The notes under the pieces are model-generated. The model was not told where the DNA came from, ran no database searches, and worked only from the letters and a program-made list of their open reading frames with translations. The position numbers and the translations under genes are program-made. Positions 36,880 through 48,800 of a stretch of DNA of 64,000 nucleotides are shown here, in pieces. Every line of letters begins with the position of its first letter. Within the stretch, counting starts at the first letter, position 1. This DNA comes from Pyrus communis (lineage: Eukaryota > Streptophyta > Magnoliopsida > Rosales > Rosaceae). The stretch is from NCBI RefSeq assembly GCF_963583255.1, contig NC_084803.1, positions 19,362,428 through 19,426,427 of the forward strand, written 5' to 3'.

Positions 36880-37500
36880 TTGTGCCGAAATATATGTAAT
36901 TTACTTTTTTGTACCTACATGATTTTACCGAAATATATTATAGTGAACCTAAATGTATGTACTGAAATGTATTATATTGAATTAATGTACCTAAATATCA
37001 ATATCGAAATGTATGTACCAAAATGTAAGTACCAAAATGTATGTACCGAAATATATGTACCGAAATATACGTATCGAAATATATGTACCGAAATGTATTA
37101 TATTGAATTAATGTACCTAAATGTCAATACCGAAATGCATGTACCGAAATTTATTGTATTGAATTAATGTACCGAAATGTCAATACCGAAATATATGTAC
37201 CGAAATGTACGTACCGAAATGTATGTACCGAAATATAGTATATTGAATTAATGTACCTGAAAGTCAATACTCAAATGAGAGGTATTAGGTTCGAATCTCG
37301 TGGATGGTGAATTCGATACCAAACTAAGTTGTCCATTGTGTGGCTTAGCCGAACCCCCCTCACCTTAGTGTAAAATATATCGTTGTACTAAAAAAAAAAA
37401 AAAAAAAAAAAAACTCAAATGTGTGTACCAAAATGTATGTACCGAAATGCATGTATATGTTTGTATCAATGAATTAATGTACTTATATGTTTGTAATATA
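36880..37500. repeat. Minisatellite of ATGTACCGAAAT-type units
   Basis: Dozens of imperfect 12-16 bp units around GTACCGAAATGTAT, with a longer-period motif TATTGAATTAATGTACC returning near 36975, 37103, 37160 and 37240. The 98-codon open frame over part of it (Tyr/Cys/Thr/Glu repeats) is a by-product. A SINE is inserted at 37278-37412. Confidence 0.8.
37278..37412 (+). mobile_element. SINE, 5'-truncated, with A-tail
   Basis: Begins within the tRNA-like head with a B-box AGGTTCGAATCTC. The body contains GTGTGGCTTAGCC, the 3' end is AAATATATCGTTGTACT, and a tail of about 22 A follows. It is flanked by ACTCAAATG on both sides (37269-37277 and 37413-37421), a 9-bp target duplication within the minisatellite. 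It is related to the minus-strand SINE at 54364-54521. Confidence 0.8.
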
Positions 37501-38216
37501 CCGAAATATTCAAATATATTAATATACCTAAATGAAGAACATACAAAATTGTTATCGGATTATATATTATAAAAAAAAAATTAGTTGCCTAAATGTAGAC
37601 ATTAAAATATTATGATAAATGAAATGAAAATGAAAATGAAATGTAATTAATACATTAAAATAGGAATAAAAAGATAAATAAAACATCAAAATATAACTAA
37701 TAAATGAGAAGATTAAATGTACTAAGAACTAAAATTGGATTTTAATCTTACACAAGGTTATAGTCTAAAACTTATCTTTTCTAAAGATTAAAATGAAGTG
37801 TTCTATATATTTTATTATTCTCCCATTAAAGTACATAAAAAGATTACAAGTATTATTGTATATGTATTTCAGGGATGCTGGAATCTATTTGCAATTTAAC
37901 TAGTATTTACATGGAATTTGCAACAACTTAAACCTTCGCGTGCGGACTCCAAGTCAATGATTGCAGAGATGTGCTGGACCTGGATTATTCACGAAAAATG
38001 ACGAAAACATGAGCACATCTTGTCCGGCTTTCCATTTATTTTATGGGTTTTGGCATTTTGCTACAAAAAACTAACGTATATATAACCTTTCTCCATTTTT
38101 ACAAGTCTACGACTTTTCAAGCTTCAACGTACCACAGACACAAACGCCGAGTCCCTCAAAAATCTTTTCGGACCAAATAACAATCTTGTTTTTGTGGAGT
38201 GGAAAAACTTGGCGGG

Positions 38217-40183
38217 ATGGAGGGAGAGGCAGAGATTGATCGGTTGCCAATAGACCTCTTGGCGCATATATTTGTTCTCATAACTTCCTTCACTGATTTG
38301 GCCCAGTAAGTTCTTAACTTTTTTTTTCCAATTTAATTTTCGTTTTTATTTTCTTCTGTATTTTTGGTTTTTGTTTTCTGGGTGGTTGTTATTTTTTGGT
38401 ATTAATTTGTGTGGTGGTTGTGAATTCTGTGAAGGGCAAGTGGAGTTTGCCGGAAATGGAAAGAGGCGGTGAAGCAGTCTTTGGGGCGGAGGGAGAGTTT
38501 GAGCTTTGCAGGTTGGAAGATGGATGATGACTCCACATCTCGTTTGCTTCGCTCTGCTTACAGCCTTAAGGAGCTCGACATGTATAATATTTATACTCTC
38601 TCTCTGTTTCTCACTAGCTATTTATTTAATTATTTATTTTTAAGAAATTCTGTTAATTTTTAAATGTCAGGGGGATTCTTCCAAACAAAAGTTTCTAAAA
38701 TTTTACCCTTTGGTGGTATTTTCTATAAATTTTGTTGATTTTTAAAGTTTCAGTGACTAATTAGTTACAAGTTAAAGTTATATGGAGAAGGTTGTGCGCA
38801 TTGTTTCTTGGATTATTTTGTAGGTTTTAAATTTCTGTGTTTTTGGTTGTAAAATATAGCTCTGCAGCTACTCAGAAATTGAGACACAATTCGTTAAGAA
38901 GAAGAGAGATTAGGCTCTGAACTTGGTTGTAAGTTTAGAGCTTCCTGATCTAACAAGAACACGAACGGTTTGGTTGAAGTTTACGATTTCTTGCGCAATT
39001 TTAAGTGTCATTTATCACGATTACTCAAATAACTTACCTCCAAGTTTTAGTGTTGGCTGTTATGTGTTAGAGAGCATTTTCGTGTTCGGTACTCAGTAGG
39101 TCTGTAACGATTAGGTTGTACTTCAGAAAAGTTCTCCGGGTTAGAAGTGTTCTTATCTGGTGATTCTGTACTTAGTACAGGGTTTACTGTTTAGCAACAC
39201 AAAAGAAGAAATCGTTCTGTTTGTTTGCAGGTTTATTAATGGATAAACTCAGACTTTGCCAATTTCTATGCTTTTTATTTTGCCTTTTCATCAGATTTGC
39301 ATCTGATTACTGTAAGTATTCGATTTGGAATAGTCTGGTGTCATGTATAACAGCTTAGTTAAAGGTCCTAGGAGGGATACCTAATACCGTCGTAGTCTCA
39401 GCATTTGAATTTCATGATTTAGGTATTTCATACAGCTCATTTCAAGATTTAGTTCTTCCGAGATGTACCAATTTGGTTCTTTCGTGATTTAGTTCTTGAT
39501 TTATCTTCTTGTTTACTCAGTTCAAGGAGTCGTTGGAGTTGCCAGATAACCGACACTGGATTGTACAGAATATCTATGGCAAAGTGTATCGGCAACTTAA
39601 CATCAATATCACTATGGGGCATCACAGGGATAACGGATAAAGGTGTTGTTCAACTGGTATGTGTACAAGCAAATGTTGTATCTTTGATCTACTGCTTTCA
39701 TTTACATGAGCTATGGAATAACTTTCTAAGTTCGGCATTCCTTTCCAACAGATATCAAGAGCTAATTCCTTACACCACCTGAATATCGGTGGCACATTTA
39801 TCACAGATGACTCGTTATATGCCATTGCTCATAGCTGTCGGCATTTGAAGGTAAGTTGTTCATGGAAACTACGACATGAGTTTTCATTACCCCAATTTTG
39901 TTCGAGTGCATTTCACTTTTGTTTGTTGTATAGATGTATGCTAAACGTGTGTACTCTGTGTTGTCAATTCCAGACTGTCATCCTGTGGAGCTGCCGTCAT
40001 GTGACCGAGACCGGCCTCTTTGTTCTTGTAAAATATTGCCGCAAGCTTGAATCCATCAATTTGTGGGGGACGAGAGTTCCTGTAGACTGCTTCCTTGCTT
40101 TGATCACTATCAGTCCAGCTCTACAGATAAAACCGCGAGGACTCTCGTTAAATGTGGACGCTTTTATGTTGCCCATTGTATAA
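38217..40183 (+). CDS. F-box protein, At5g67140-like
   Basis: Probable substrate-receptor subunit of an SCF ubiquitin ligase. Five exons join to 226 aa, close to Arabidopsis At5g67140: 38217-38305, 38435-38581, 39521-39656, 39752-39850, 39974-40183. Residues 8-45 form the F-box (DRLPIDLLAHIFVLITSFTD, then ASGVCRKWKEAV). Short leucine-rich repeats of the AMN1/cysteine-containing type follow: CQITDTGLYRIS, LTSISLWGITGITDKGVVQL, LHHLNIGGTFITDDSLYAIA, HVTETGLFVLVKYCRKLESI. The long intron of about 940 bp (38582-39520) is plain AT-rich sequence. The start is the first ATG in a purine-rich context (GGGATGG) and leads directly into the F-box. The C-terminus NVDAFMLPIV ends at TAA. The target protein is unknown. 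Confidence 0.93.
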
Positions 40184-41803
40184 GCCGCGCATTCACATAA
40201 GTTCTTTCGACATTTCGGTATATAATTTTCGTTCTACAGCTCAAGGCCCTCGATGGGAGGTTGGTCGAGGTTAAATTGTCAGCTCAATACCCTTGTTCTG
40301 TATATAATTCATATGAACCACCACCACCTAAGGTGTGAATAAGGGTTGAAATTCAAAACCCAAAAAGAGATGGGACTAAAAAGTGATTGGCATGATTGTT
40401 TAGATCAGATTCCAAGTCAGATAATAAAGTATAGACGAGTGATTTCTGCACATTATTTTTCGAGAAATTGTCTTATAACTAATAGGCAAAGGGGTACGTA
40501 AAAAGTAAAAAAAATGTATAAATCATTATCCCCTTGGTGCAAAAGGCCTCATTAGACCAATTTTGTATTGAATTTTTTCACCTTTCAAAGGTAGATTAGG
40601 AATTTAGGAATATTATGATGTGGGGCAGAAAACAGAGTATCCAAGGCTAGTCATTTTTCCAACGCTATTCAAATATGAGATAAGAAATCATTTGCAAGCC
40701 AAAGGTTAAACTGAATCTGAGTGGTGCATAAAGATAAAGTGGAGAACTAAATCAACCTTCCATTTTCAAACTACGTCTTTCGGAATAACCCTCTGTAAAG
40801 GTCTTGAGTCTCTGCAAATAAGAGAATAAAGGAAGACCCAAAGACCAGAAGACCAAAATACCAGATTTTACGTACGAAAGCGAATAAAACAAGACTTTTA
40901 AACTTAAATGTTAGAATACAGCAATTAGGAGAACCTAGTATGGGTAACACGAACACATCTACAAATGCTAAGTTGAACAATCTCCTCTTTATACTACGTA
41001 CACACCGCTCCTGACAGAAGACCTGAAAACAGAAAAGAAACGTGTTAGTGCTGGGTACAAAGTGTGAACAAGATGGATGAAACAAAACAAAAGTGAAGCT
41101 AGCTAATTCTGCATAAACTCTTGGACCGGTGGAATCTGTATGAGATCCTGTTTGGTGCCATAGCTACTTCTTTGCATATGATTTTTACCATTTCTACACG
41201 ATACTTAATTATGAAAACAGCTCAATGCAATGTATGATTGTGAAAAAAGAAACAGCAAATTCCACAATATATGCAAATCGGACCAAAAAAAGATGGACCA
41301 AATTTATCTGCAAAATGTTTAATCAACCAAAAGGAGGCATGTCATTCAACCCAAGTGACCTCTTGAAAACCATATGCTTTTATACGACTGACCAGCCATA
41401 TTACCAAAGTGAAATGAAGTCGAGATGTGTTATGTGATGTGTACCAAGCTCTTAAGTTAAAAGATGAAACTATAGGATTGTCAAGTCATTCCAGTGGCTG
41501 AGAACCAGCCATATAAGGAAGAGTACTACATACCTGAACTGATTTCTGGTACATTCTTGGTCCTTCGTGGTAACTATCTACTTCAGATGCCTCTGCAACT
41601 CTATAATCCTTGTCCCAATAGAATTATAAAAGATTTTTCTTTACAATCTCGGGTCATTACTCTAGAACCACGGAACCACTCCTTTACCTTCCACTCTACT
41701 AGGCAGGGTGTAACGGTTATCACTCTAAACTTTAGCATGACATATTAGAACAACTGCCAGAAGTAACTCACTAATGACCTATCCTAGTATTTAGATGTTG
41801 CGG
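40184..41803. other. Spacer between convergent F-box and PLC-like genes
   Basis: It should contain both 3' UTRs. No domain-bearing frame and no clear transposon was seen. Frames around 41225-41750 are short and of random composition. Confidence 0.5.
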
Positions 41804-44066
41804 TCATAGCAAAAATCCCATCAACGGAATATAAAACAAGAAGACAATCAAGCGATTTGGAGAATAGAGTATTGAAGCAGATCTTGAAAACTGAACAGAG
41901 CCAGTAAAGCTTCCTGCATTGTTGGTCACTGGATTTCTAGTTGGTACAGAAATGTTCTTGCAAGATCCAGAAGGTGCTCCAGCCTGCGAAAATCCAACAG
42001 TAGAGTGTTTTACAGTTTTCCTTTCTACGAAAATTGGTGTGTCATCACAAGGGTATAGGTAAAATCAGTAGAAGTACCCTAAAGTTTTAGACAGATCCGG
42101 AAATGTTTGAAAATTTGGTGAAACTTTTGGATTATTGTTAAGGTTGGACAAAGTAGGACTCATGGCACCAGCTTTTGACCGCTGATTTGGATCATAAAAA
42201 GCAATAAAGAAGTTCATAACTAACAAAAATGAATGTGGAAACAAGTTACACAAACACACCTGGCAGGCACTGACAGTACTACACCCGCAAAGCACTGGGC
42301 CATTCATTCTATCAACAGCATCAAACACACCTCCTCCATCACTCCTCTGCATGGATATCATTTTATGCTTAGTTAAAATGCCTAATTGGATGATGTTTAG
42401 TATTTGCTTCTTCCCTAGCTAAGATTTCCATACCATATAAAAGTTGACTGCCAAAAAATTTGGCATCACCCCTGCAGCTTTATAACAGGTACCGACCATC
42501 TGCTCAAGTGGAGTTGAATGCTCTTTGCAAGCTTCAGCTTCAACTGGATATGTTGGAAAATAATTTTGAAAGAAAAGAGATGCACTTTTTGAATTCAGAG
42601 GCTTTGATTCTTTTCTCTTGGGGCATGAGCCCGGTCTTACCCCAGGATCTCCAGCTGAAATCCAGTAAACAACAGGCTATTAACTATAAAATTCAAATAT
42701 AATTTGAAGCACTACGATATTTCATTTATAAGTACCTTCGTTTTCCACCATGTACTTCCACTGGTAAGCTACTCCTTCCTGTGCTTCCTTTGAAGCGTCA
42801 GAGGTAAAAACAAGAAGCCGATGATTCTCTTGAACCATCTCAGTAACTGTGGGCCACTCTTCACCCTTTATTGGCATTTTCGCAGCAGGAAACCAATACT
42901 TGTCTAACCCAGCATTGGTAAACAATGTTGTTAAACCTTTTGGAGTTTTCACATAGTCCTCGATAATAATGGTCACAATCTCTGTTGGGTTCTGACTTAG
43001 AAATGTTTCCACTTCCTTCAAAGTGTTAATTGCAGGTTGCTGAGAAAAATCCAATGGACACATCATAAACAACCTCGCAAAACTATAACCATTCACATAT
43101 TAAGTCTTAAAACTGATAATGTGGAAGAGAGATTACAAATGCAGTGAAGTTGTAACATTGCCCCTTGAAGGAATGGCAAAGCCAGATATCATTCTCGAAA
43201 TCGTACATATCCAACATCAACCCCCTCACTCCATTCTAAAAACAATATCGCATAAATTAATACACATAACGAATAATTAATGAATAAAATAAGCAGATAG
43301 TTACATTCTAATCTTAGATTCCAAGAAACAAAGATAAAGAAAGGAATGACATTCCAAACGTATCTGTTCTCAGTGGCTTGATCATTTCGTTTTTTCATTA
43401 TCAAGAATATACCAAAAATGGCACAGTTAAAAGGTAAGGCACATACCCTCAACTGGTTAGTAACAGTGTCCTCTTGGTTGTAAAATGTGAGTCTCTGAAC
43501 ACCGGCCACGGGCGGCGCATCAACGATGCTGAAAGAATTATGAGTCACCAACCATGTGTACTTGTTGAATGGCAACCCATTAATCTAAAACACCAAGACA
43601 TTTAAAAAAACAGCACAAACCCATCATCAAATTCACAAAAACCCAAAGTGGGCAGCCATTAATTTCTTGAATTTACTTCAAAATACCACAAACCCATAAG
43701 AAAGTTACAAATTTTAAATCGAAAATGCTCACAATTGAAGTGGGAACGATTGCTTGGCCTCTAGTACACACGGGCTGGTTCCTACCGGAAGCAGGGCAGT
43801 TGCCACAGTAAAGACCCGGCCCGCAGTCCGTCGCCGCCGCACAAGCTTCTAAAACCTGTAAAAGATCAACATTTCAGCTCAAATTCCGAGAGAAAAATAT
43901 GAGATTGTGCGGATCGTTGAGGGAGGGGGAGAGAGAGAGAAACCTGGCAATTGCCGTTGGAGCAAGCAGTGGTGCTGGTGGCCAAGAATGAGAAGAGTAG
44001 CAGGAAGAGGAGGCCCGTGGACGGGGCTATGCATAAGCCGCCGTGATCCGCCGAGCACGGTGGCAT
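41804..44066 (-). CDS. PI-PLC X-domain-containing protein, At5g67130-like
   Basis: Eight exons join to 422 aa: 43944-44066, 43733-43855, 43447-43584, 43137-43235, 42736-43039, 42434-42648, 42260-42346, 41804-41983. Residues about 15-35 are a signal peptide (LLFLLLFSFLATSTTA). A Cys-rich segment follows (CSNGNCQ, ATDCGPGLYCGNCP), then the PLC X-like TIM-barrel half: INGLPFNKYTWLVTHNSF with the first catalytic-type His, LMLDMYDFENDIWLCHSFKG with the second, and PTEIVTIIIEDYV. The extreme C-terminus is hydrophobic (LIVFLFYIPLMGFLL) after a small-residue stretch, as in GPI-anchored proteins, so the product is probably extracellular and membrane-anchored. No Y, C2 or EF-hand domain is present, unlike classical plant PI-PLC. 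Substrate is not established for this family. The 5' leader is a CT-rich tract. Confidence 0.93.
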
Positions 44067-44107
44067 GGCAGCTTGTGGTTATGCAGAGAGCTCCAAAAAT
44101 CCACCGC

Positions 44108-44213
44108 CCAGAGAGAGAGGGAGGGAGGGAGTGAGGGAAATCTCGGAGAGAAAGCAAAAGAGAGAATTTTTACTCTAGAGAGGGAGAGGGGAGAGGGGAG
44201 AGGGGAGAGGGAT
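44108..44213 (-). promoter_or_regulatory. CT-rich (GAGA-type) leader of the PLC-like gene
   Basis: On the coding strand a run of CTCTCCC and CTCCCT units lies 40-150 bp upstream of the start codon. Such pyrimidine patches are common at plant transcription starts and 5' UTRs, and GA repeats can bind BPC proteins. Function is inferred from position only. Confidence 0.4.
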
Positions 44214-44229
44214 ACTGACAGTGACAAGT

Positions 44230-45849
44230 TTTTGTGTCTTAAACGCGGGCTTTGTCACCTTTCATTTTCTGCTTTTATTTTATGGATTTAAGCGCCTCAT
44301 TTTGTCCACACATTTTATACTAATTACATGTCATTTGATCTTAAATCGTCCGAGATAATAAATTAAAGAAGAACGATGATTAAAAATGAATCAATCTTCC
44401 AACTTAAAAGAAAATTAGCACTTATATCTTCACTTCAACCGCACATTTGAATCATATTTTCAAACAAGGCATTGACTCCTGAGGGATTGACAACGACGCA
44501 ATAAACAATATAAATTAATTCAAAATAAGCAACAAGCAACAAGCAACAATAACAAGAATAGGAAGTAATGAAGTACAAAGGAAAAAACACCTCTACTTTG
44601 TCACACACTTACATTTATCTTTGTCCATCAAATTCAATAAATCGATTAAAAACGGGGAATTGTGAGTGATTACAAAGAGCGGGTGTTTACATTTTTATTA
44701 AGTTATGTTTTTGGTGGTTTGTCTTGTAAGGGTTTTTGGAATTTTGCGCCCCCAATAAGTTACATTTTAATGCCCCTCACATGGTGGGGTAGGGGGTAGG
44801 GGGTAGGGGGTTGGTTCTGCTTCAGTGCTTCTGGCCAGCAACTTCAACTGTAGCCTGTAGGGCAGGGCACTCGGTGTGGCGTCATGCAATTCTGTATGAA
44901 GGCTTGTTTGTGGCTCATGCTTTCTAATAAGAAACATACTTCTAACTTCAATAATGTAATGTGGTTAGCTTGGTTTGTTAAGAAATGCGTCTTGGTTGTT
45001 GTTTCATACAAGTTTTGGGCAGAGCCGGTTTGGCAACGCAACGCTATATCTTTCTAAGAATGATACTTTGATTTTAATTAGTTTGTAACTTAGTTGATTA
45101 ATAGCGTTTGCACGTGCATTCGAGGTCTCATGTTCAATCCCTTCTTCTCCGTAATTTCAAAGAATTGTAGTGCAGATTGTGCTATGGTTTGTCATTAAGA
45201 AAAATAAGGATATTTAATATAATCTAAACTACAAAAAAGAGATTCAAACTCTTTTATTAAACGATATTTTCCAAATTATAGAGATAAAAATTCAAAGCTG
45301 GGTATATAGGGAAATCATACTCACTCTTAAGTCTCTAACCCCATGTGGTTGTGTTTATGTGTGCTATTTGACATCACTTTTAAAATAAGTAAAATTTTTT
45401 GCATATAACCAAATCGCTTACTGAATTATATAAGACTCTTTTTAGAATTCCTTTCGAAATGACTAAAAGTGTTTTCTAACTATAAAAAAAAGCTTTTGAC
45501 CGCATTGGACAGAAAAGTAAAAGTACTTGGTCGGAGAAGCACATTTTGGAAAAGCTCGTGCAGGATTATTTCTCAAGAAGCCACTGCCAAGTATTTTATT
45601 AAGAAGCACTTCGATTTTCAGTGGAATTTTCAAACATGTTTCTAGTAAAATAAAATTGGCTTTTGGAATAAACATGAATTGTTAGAAAATATTAATCAGT
45701 GTCTGTTTTGAGAAGGCAATGGCCTCTCTCTCCAACAAAATGACGAAGAATACATCTCTGTGGTCAATGAGAACGATGCATCTTCTCTAACTCTAAAAGA
45801 ATGGCCAAAGAAAGAATCGTAAATCTAAAGATTCAAATTAATCTTCGGG
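44230..45849. other. Spacer between the PLC-like gene and CLF
   Basis: The promoter of the PLC-like gene on the left and the 3' UTR of CLF on the right. It contains the SINE-like copy at 45087-45210 and an AT-rich segment at 45360-45690 with self-complementary AGAAGCAC/GTGCTT words that may be an old MITE. GGGTAGGGGGTAGGGGG runs near 44785-44805 are G-rich. No gene seen. Confidence 0.5.
45087..45210 (+). mobile_element. tRNA-derived SINE-like copy
   Basis: A-box-like TTAGTTGATTAATAGCG and B-box-like GTCTCATGTTCAATCCC are spaced as in tRNA-derived SINEs, followed by a short body ending in ATTAAGAAAAATAAGG. No clear target duplication. It is a different subfamily from the copy at 54364. Confidence 0.45.
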
Positions 45850-48800
45850 TTAAGCAAGCTTCTTTGCACGACCACTTGAAGGAGCACCGTCGTCCTTTTT
45901 TGACCCCGATGCCTCGGGCTTCCGAGCCCAAGCGGGAGCTCTGTCCGGCTCATAGCGATAATCATAGAAAAGTTCCTCTCCTGCAGCAATTCGTTCCTTG
46001 GCAAATATGCCCACCCTGTGATCTCCGGCGACCATAATGACCTGCCATGGAAGGGTTTACTGTTGAATCCAAAATGTTTTCAAAGGGTAAAAAATAACGA
46101 AAAAAGGATGTCAAAAGGGTTAAGGGTATATACCTTCGCATAGCAATTTGGATCTGGAGAGTGGTTGGCAAACTTCAGTTTGTCACCCTTCCGATACGCA
46201 TCAAGGACAAACTGTACAAAACAAATGCTTATTCACGGCAGTATAAGATAAGAGGTTAGATATGACATGGAATTCCAAGGTGTTGATATACATGCCTGAT
46301 CGTTCAGATTAAAGAGAAATGATGAATTTTCACGGTCATATATTTTTCCACGCTTATCTGCTTCGCGATGTGAGATCAACTCCCCAGTATACTCACCAAG
46401 GTATTCATGTTTGGCGACACTATTCTGGAGGGTGGCAAGGAAAATTAGCTAGAAGCATAAGGAGAAACGATCACCAGACATCATAAAAAATTTGGACATA
46501 CCTTTAAGAAAGCACCCCAGCCAGATACGTCAGACCTTCCAAGTAAGACCTGAACATAAATGAGGATACAAGCAGTCATTACTAGAAGACTTCATATTAG
46601 GACGCTAGCTTCCGACAACTTTACCAACTCGTCAAGTAAATTTTTAGCATAAACGCTACCTTTTGACCATGCATCTACAGAAGGAAGGAATAAGAAGAAA
46701 TGAAACGGTAAAGTGAAGTGTAGTTACCCTTTGTTGTTGTTTCAGAAGAAGCTTCATATTTCTACACTCATAATTGTCACCTCTTTGGCTTGGAACCCCA
46801 AGGGTACCATCTCCACAACTGCAAAATGAAATTTGACAGCCCCTTACTGTTGAAAGTTGACCAGAGTGAAAAAGCAGCAAACATTTATATTTATACAAGT
46901 AAAACACAAACTTCAAACTTATTTTCCCGAAAAACAAAAGGTATGAATACCCTTATTTCTAAGTCAGATAGCACCTACTGCTCCCACCTTCATATATTCC
47001 ATATACATCAGCCTTAACAAACTATATTTTCCACACCCTATGTACACTTATAACATAACATGCAAACGGCTTATTTTGCCAAGCCATTCTGACTTAATAA
47101 AATTTCAACCCATTTCATCATACTACAAATGTCAAAAACTAATTCATACAGTAGAGAATGAGCATTCATCAGGCAATCACCAGATTGTGGAATATACAAT
47201 CTTTAAGTGATTAATTAAATTTGCAATCACTTAATTGCGACTGCCCGATTGAAAATGTGAAAATGGTGTAGATATACAAACCCATAGCTTAGGCACAGAA
47301 AATTAAAATGTGTTACTAATTTAGACAGAAAATGAAAAATGGCTAAGTTGAGTGTGCTCAACTCTAAAAGTTAATATAGGATAAATCCAATCACAATGAA
47401 GCCTGAACTGTCTGAAGCACATTGAGAATGCCATACAACGTAGTCTAAACCTGTTACAAAGTGATATGAAAAGATTTTCCACCAAAGAAAAAGAAAACAT
47501 AGTAACAGTTATGAGCTCACCTAACCCAGCAATTCCGACAAACATCTGGATCGCATTCCCTGTCTGCAGCAAAACAAGGACACTGACGGCTTCGGCATTG
47601 ACTTTTAGCACAATGACAACCTCTAAATCTATTCTTGCAAGTCTTTGGACACCTAGACAATTAAGTTGTGTTTTGAATTATCATTGGAAAAGCCAAAAAA
47701 CTCGATGGACATTAACTAAAGAAACAATTAAAATCTATGAACTAATTGGCCAAATTGATGAGGTCAGCTGCAGATCAAGAGAAAATTAAACAAAAGACGT
47801 TGAGGTATCCATTCTTTTTCAGAAATATAATTATCAGAAAATAGAAGCTCACCCACAGTACTTCTCGCAACAAGTCCCATTTTGTAGACAAGAACACTGC
47901 TTTCCACAAGCTGTTTGGCAAGTACATGGATTATACTGCCTGCAAGGCTGATCTTTTCTCTCAGTAATTCGTTTCCGGATTGAGTGGTAAGCAGCAGATT
48001 TCCAAGTATACTTCAAACGACGAACTCTACCCCTTCTACGTAAAAATTTTGATCTCCTTCTTGCTTCATTATTACCCTAAAGTTTGTTTCAATTTAGACA
48101 AAATATAATCACTTGTTAGGGCAGGGAGGGTCCTGTCATAACCATATAAGCCTATATAAAATATACACTATAAATCCATTAAAGTCAACCTTGGAATACC
48201 CTTCAACAAGGGAGTTTGCAGCATCACCTGCTTGGCAGGACATCTTACTCTCTGAGTAATTCATATACTGAAAAACCTCCCAACACGTTTTCATACCATT
48301 TAAAAGGTTCCTTGCTATTAAGCAGCTGTGATAAGAAACCCATTATAAGATGGAAACAGAATTAAGTACCTTAAGTAATTAATAAATCCAAAAGGATATC
48401 CAGACATATAGATGCAGTGCAAATCAAGTATTTAAAAGGAAACTCTCTACCACTGGCACAGTTGCACCTCATATTTCAAGAATGGATATTCTTAACCAAA
48501 TTATAAAAGTACAGAAAAACTTACAAAATACTGTATCCACCTTAGGAACTTCCCAAGACGGTACAATAGATTGATTACAAAACTATAGGATGCTCTACAT
48601 TACAAAGTCGAGACATAGCCATGTCAAAACAAAAAATTATGGCATATACACGTGAACTCTTTTCTTTACTTTTTATTTTGGGGAGGGTGGTGGTATTGTG
48701 TGTGTGCGGCTGCTCTTTTTGCAGATAATTTTACATGTATCTAAATAATACCCAACATCACTACTAATAGATAATTACATACAGAACAGGAAAGAAAATC

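Larger units (their letters stand above)
35446..38216. other. Spacer upstream of the F-box gene, repeat-rich
   Basis: Contains the MULE-type MITE (36206-36386) and the minisatellite with inserted SINE (36880-37500). The rest is AT-rich and empty. The last 150 bp should carry the promoter and leader of the F-box gene at 38217; I saw no distinct motif beyond generic AT-rich sequence. Confidence 0.5.

Noticed and set aside
36871..37167. 98-codon Tyr/Cys/Thr-rich repetitive frame
   Set aside because: It is translation of the minisatellite, with no initiation context or family resemblance.
43879..44291. Several overlapping frames around the PLC-like start
   Set aside because: They result from the GA/CT-rich leader; only the 44066 start gives a signal peptide and joins the downstream exons in phase.
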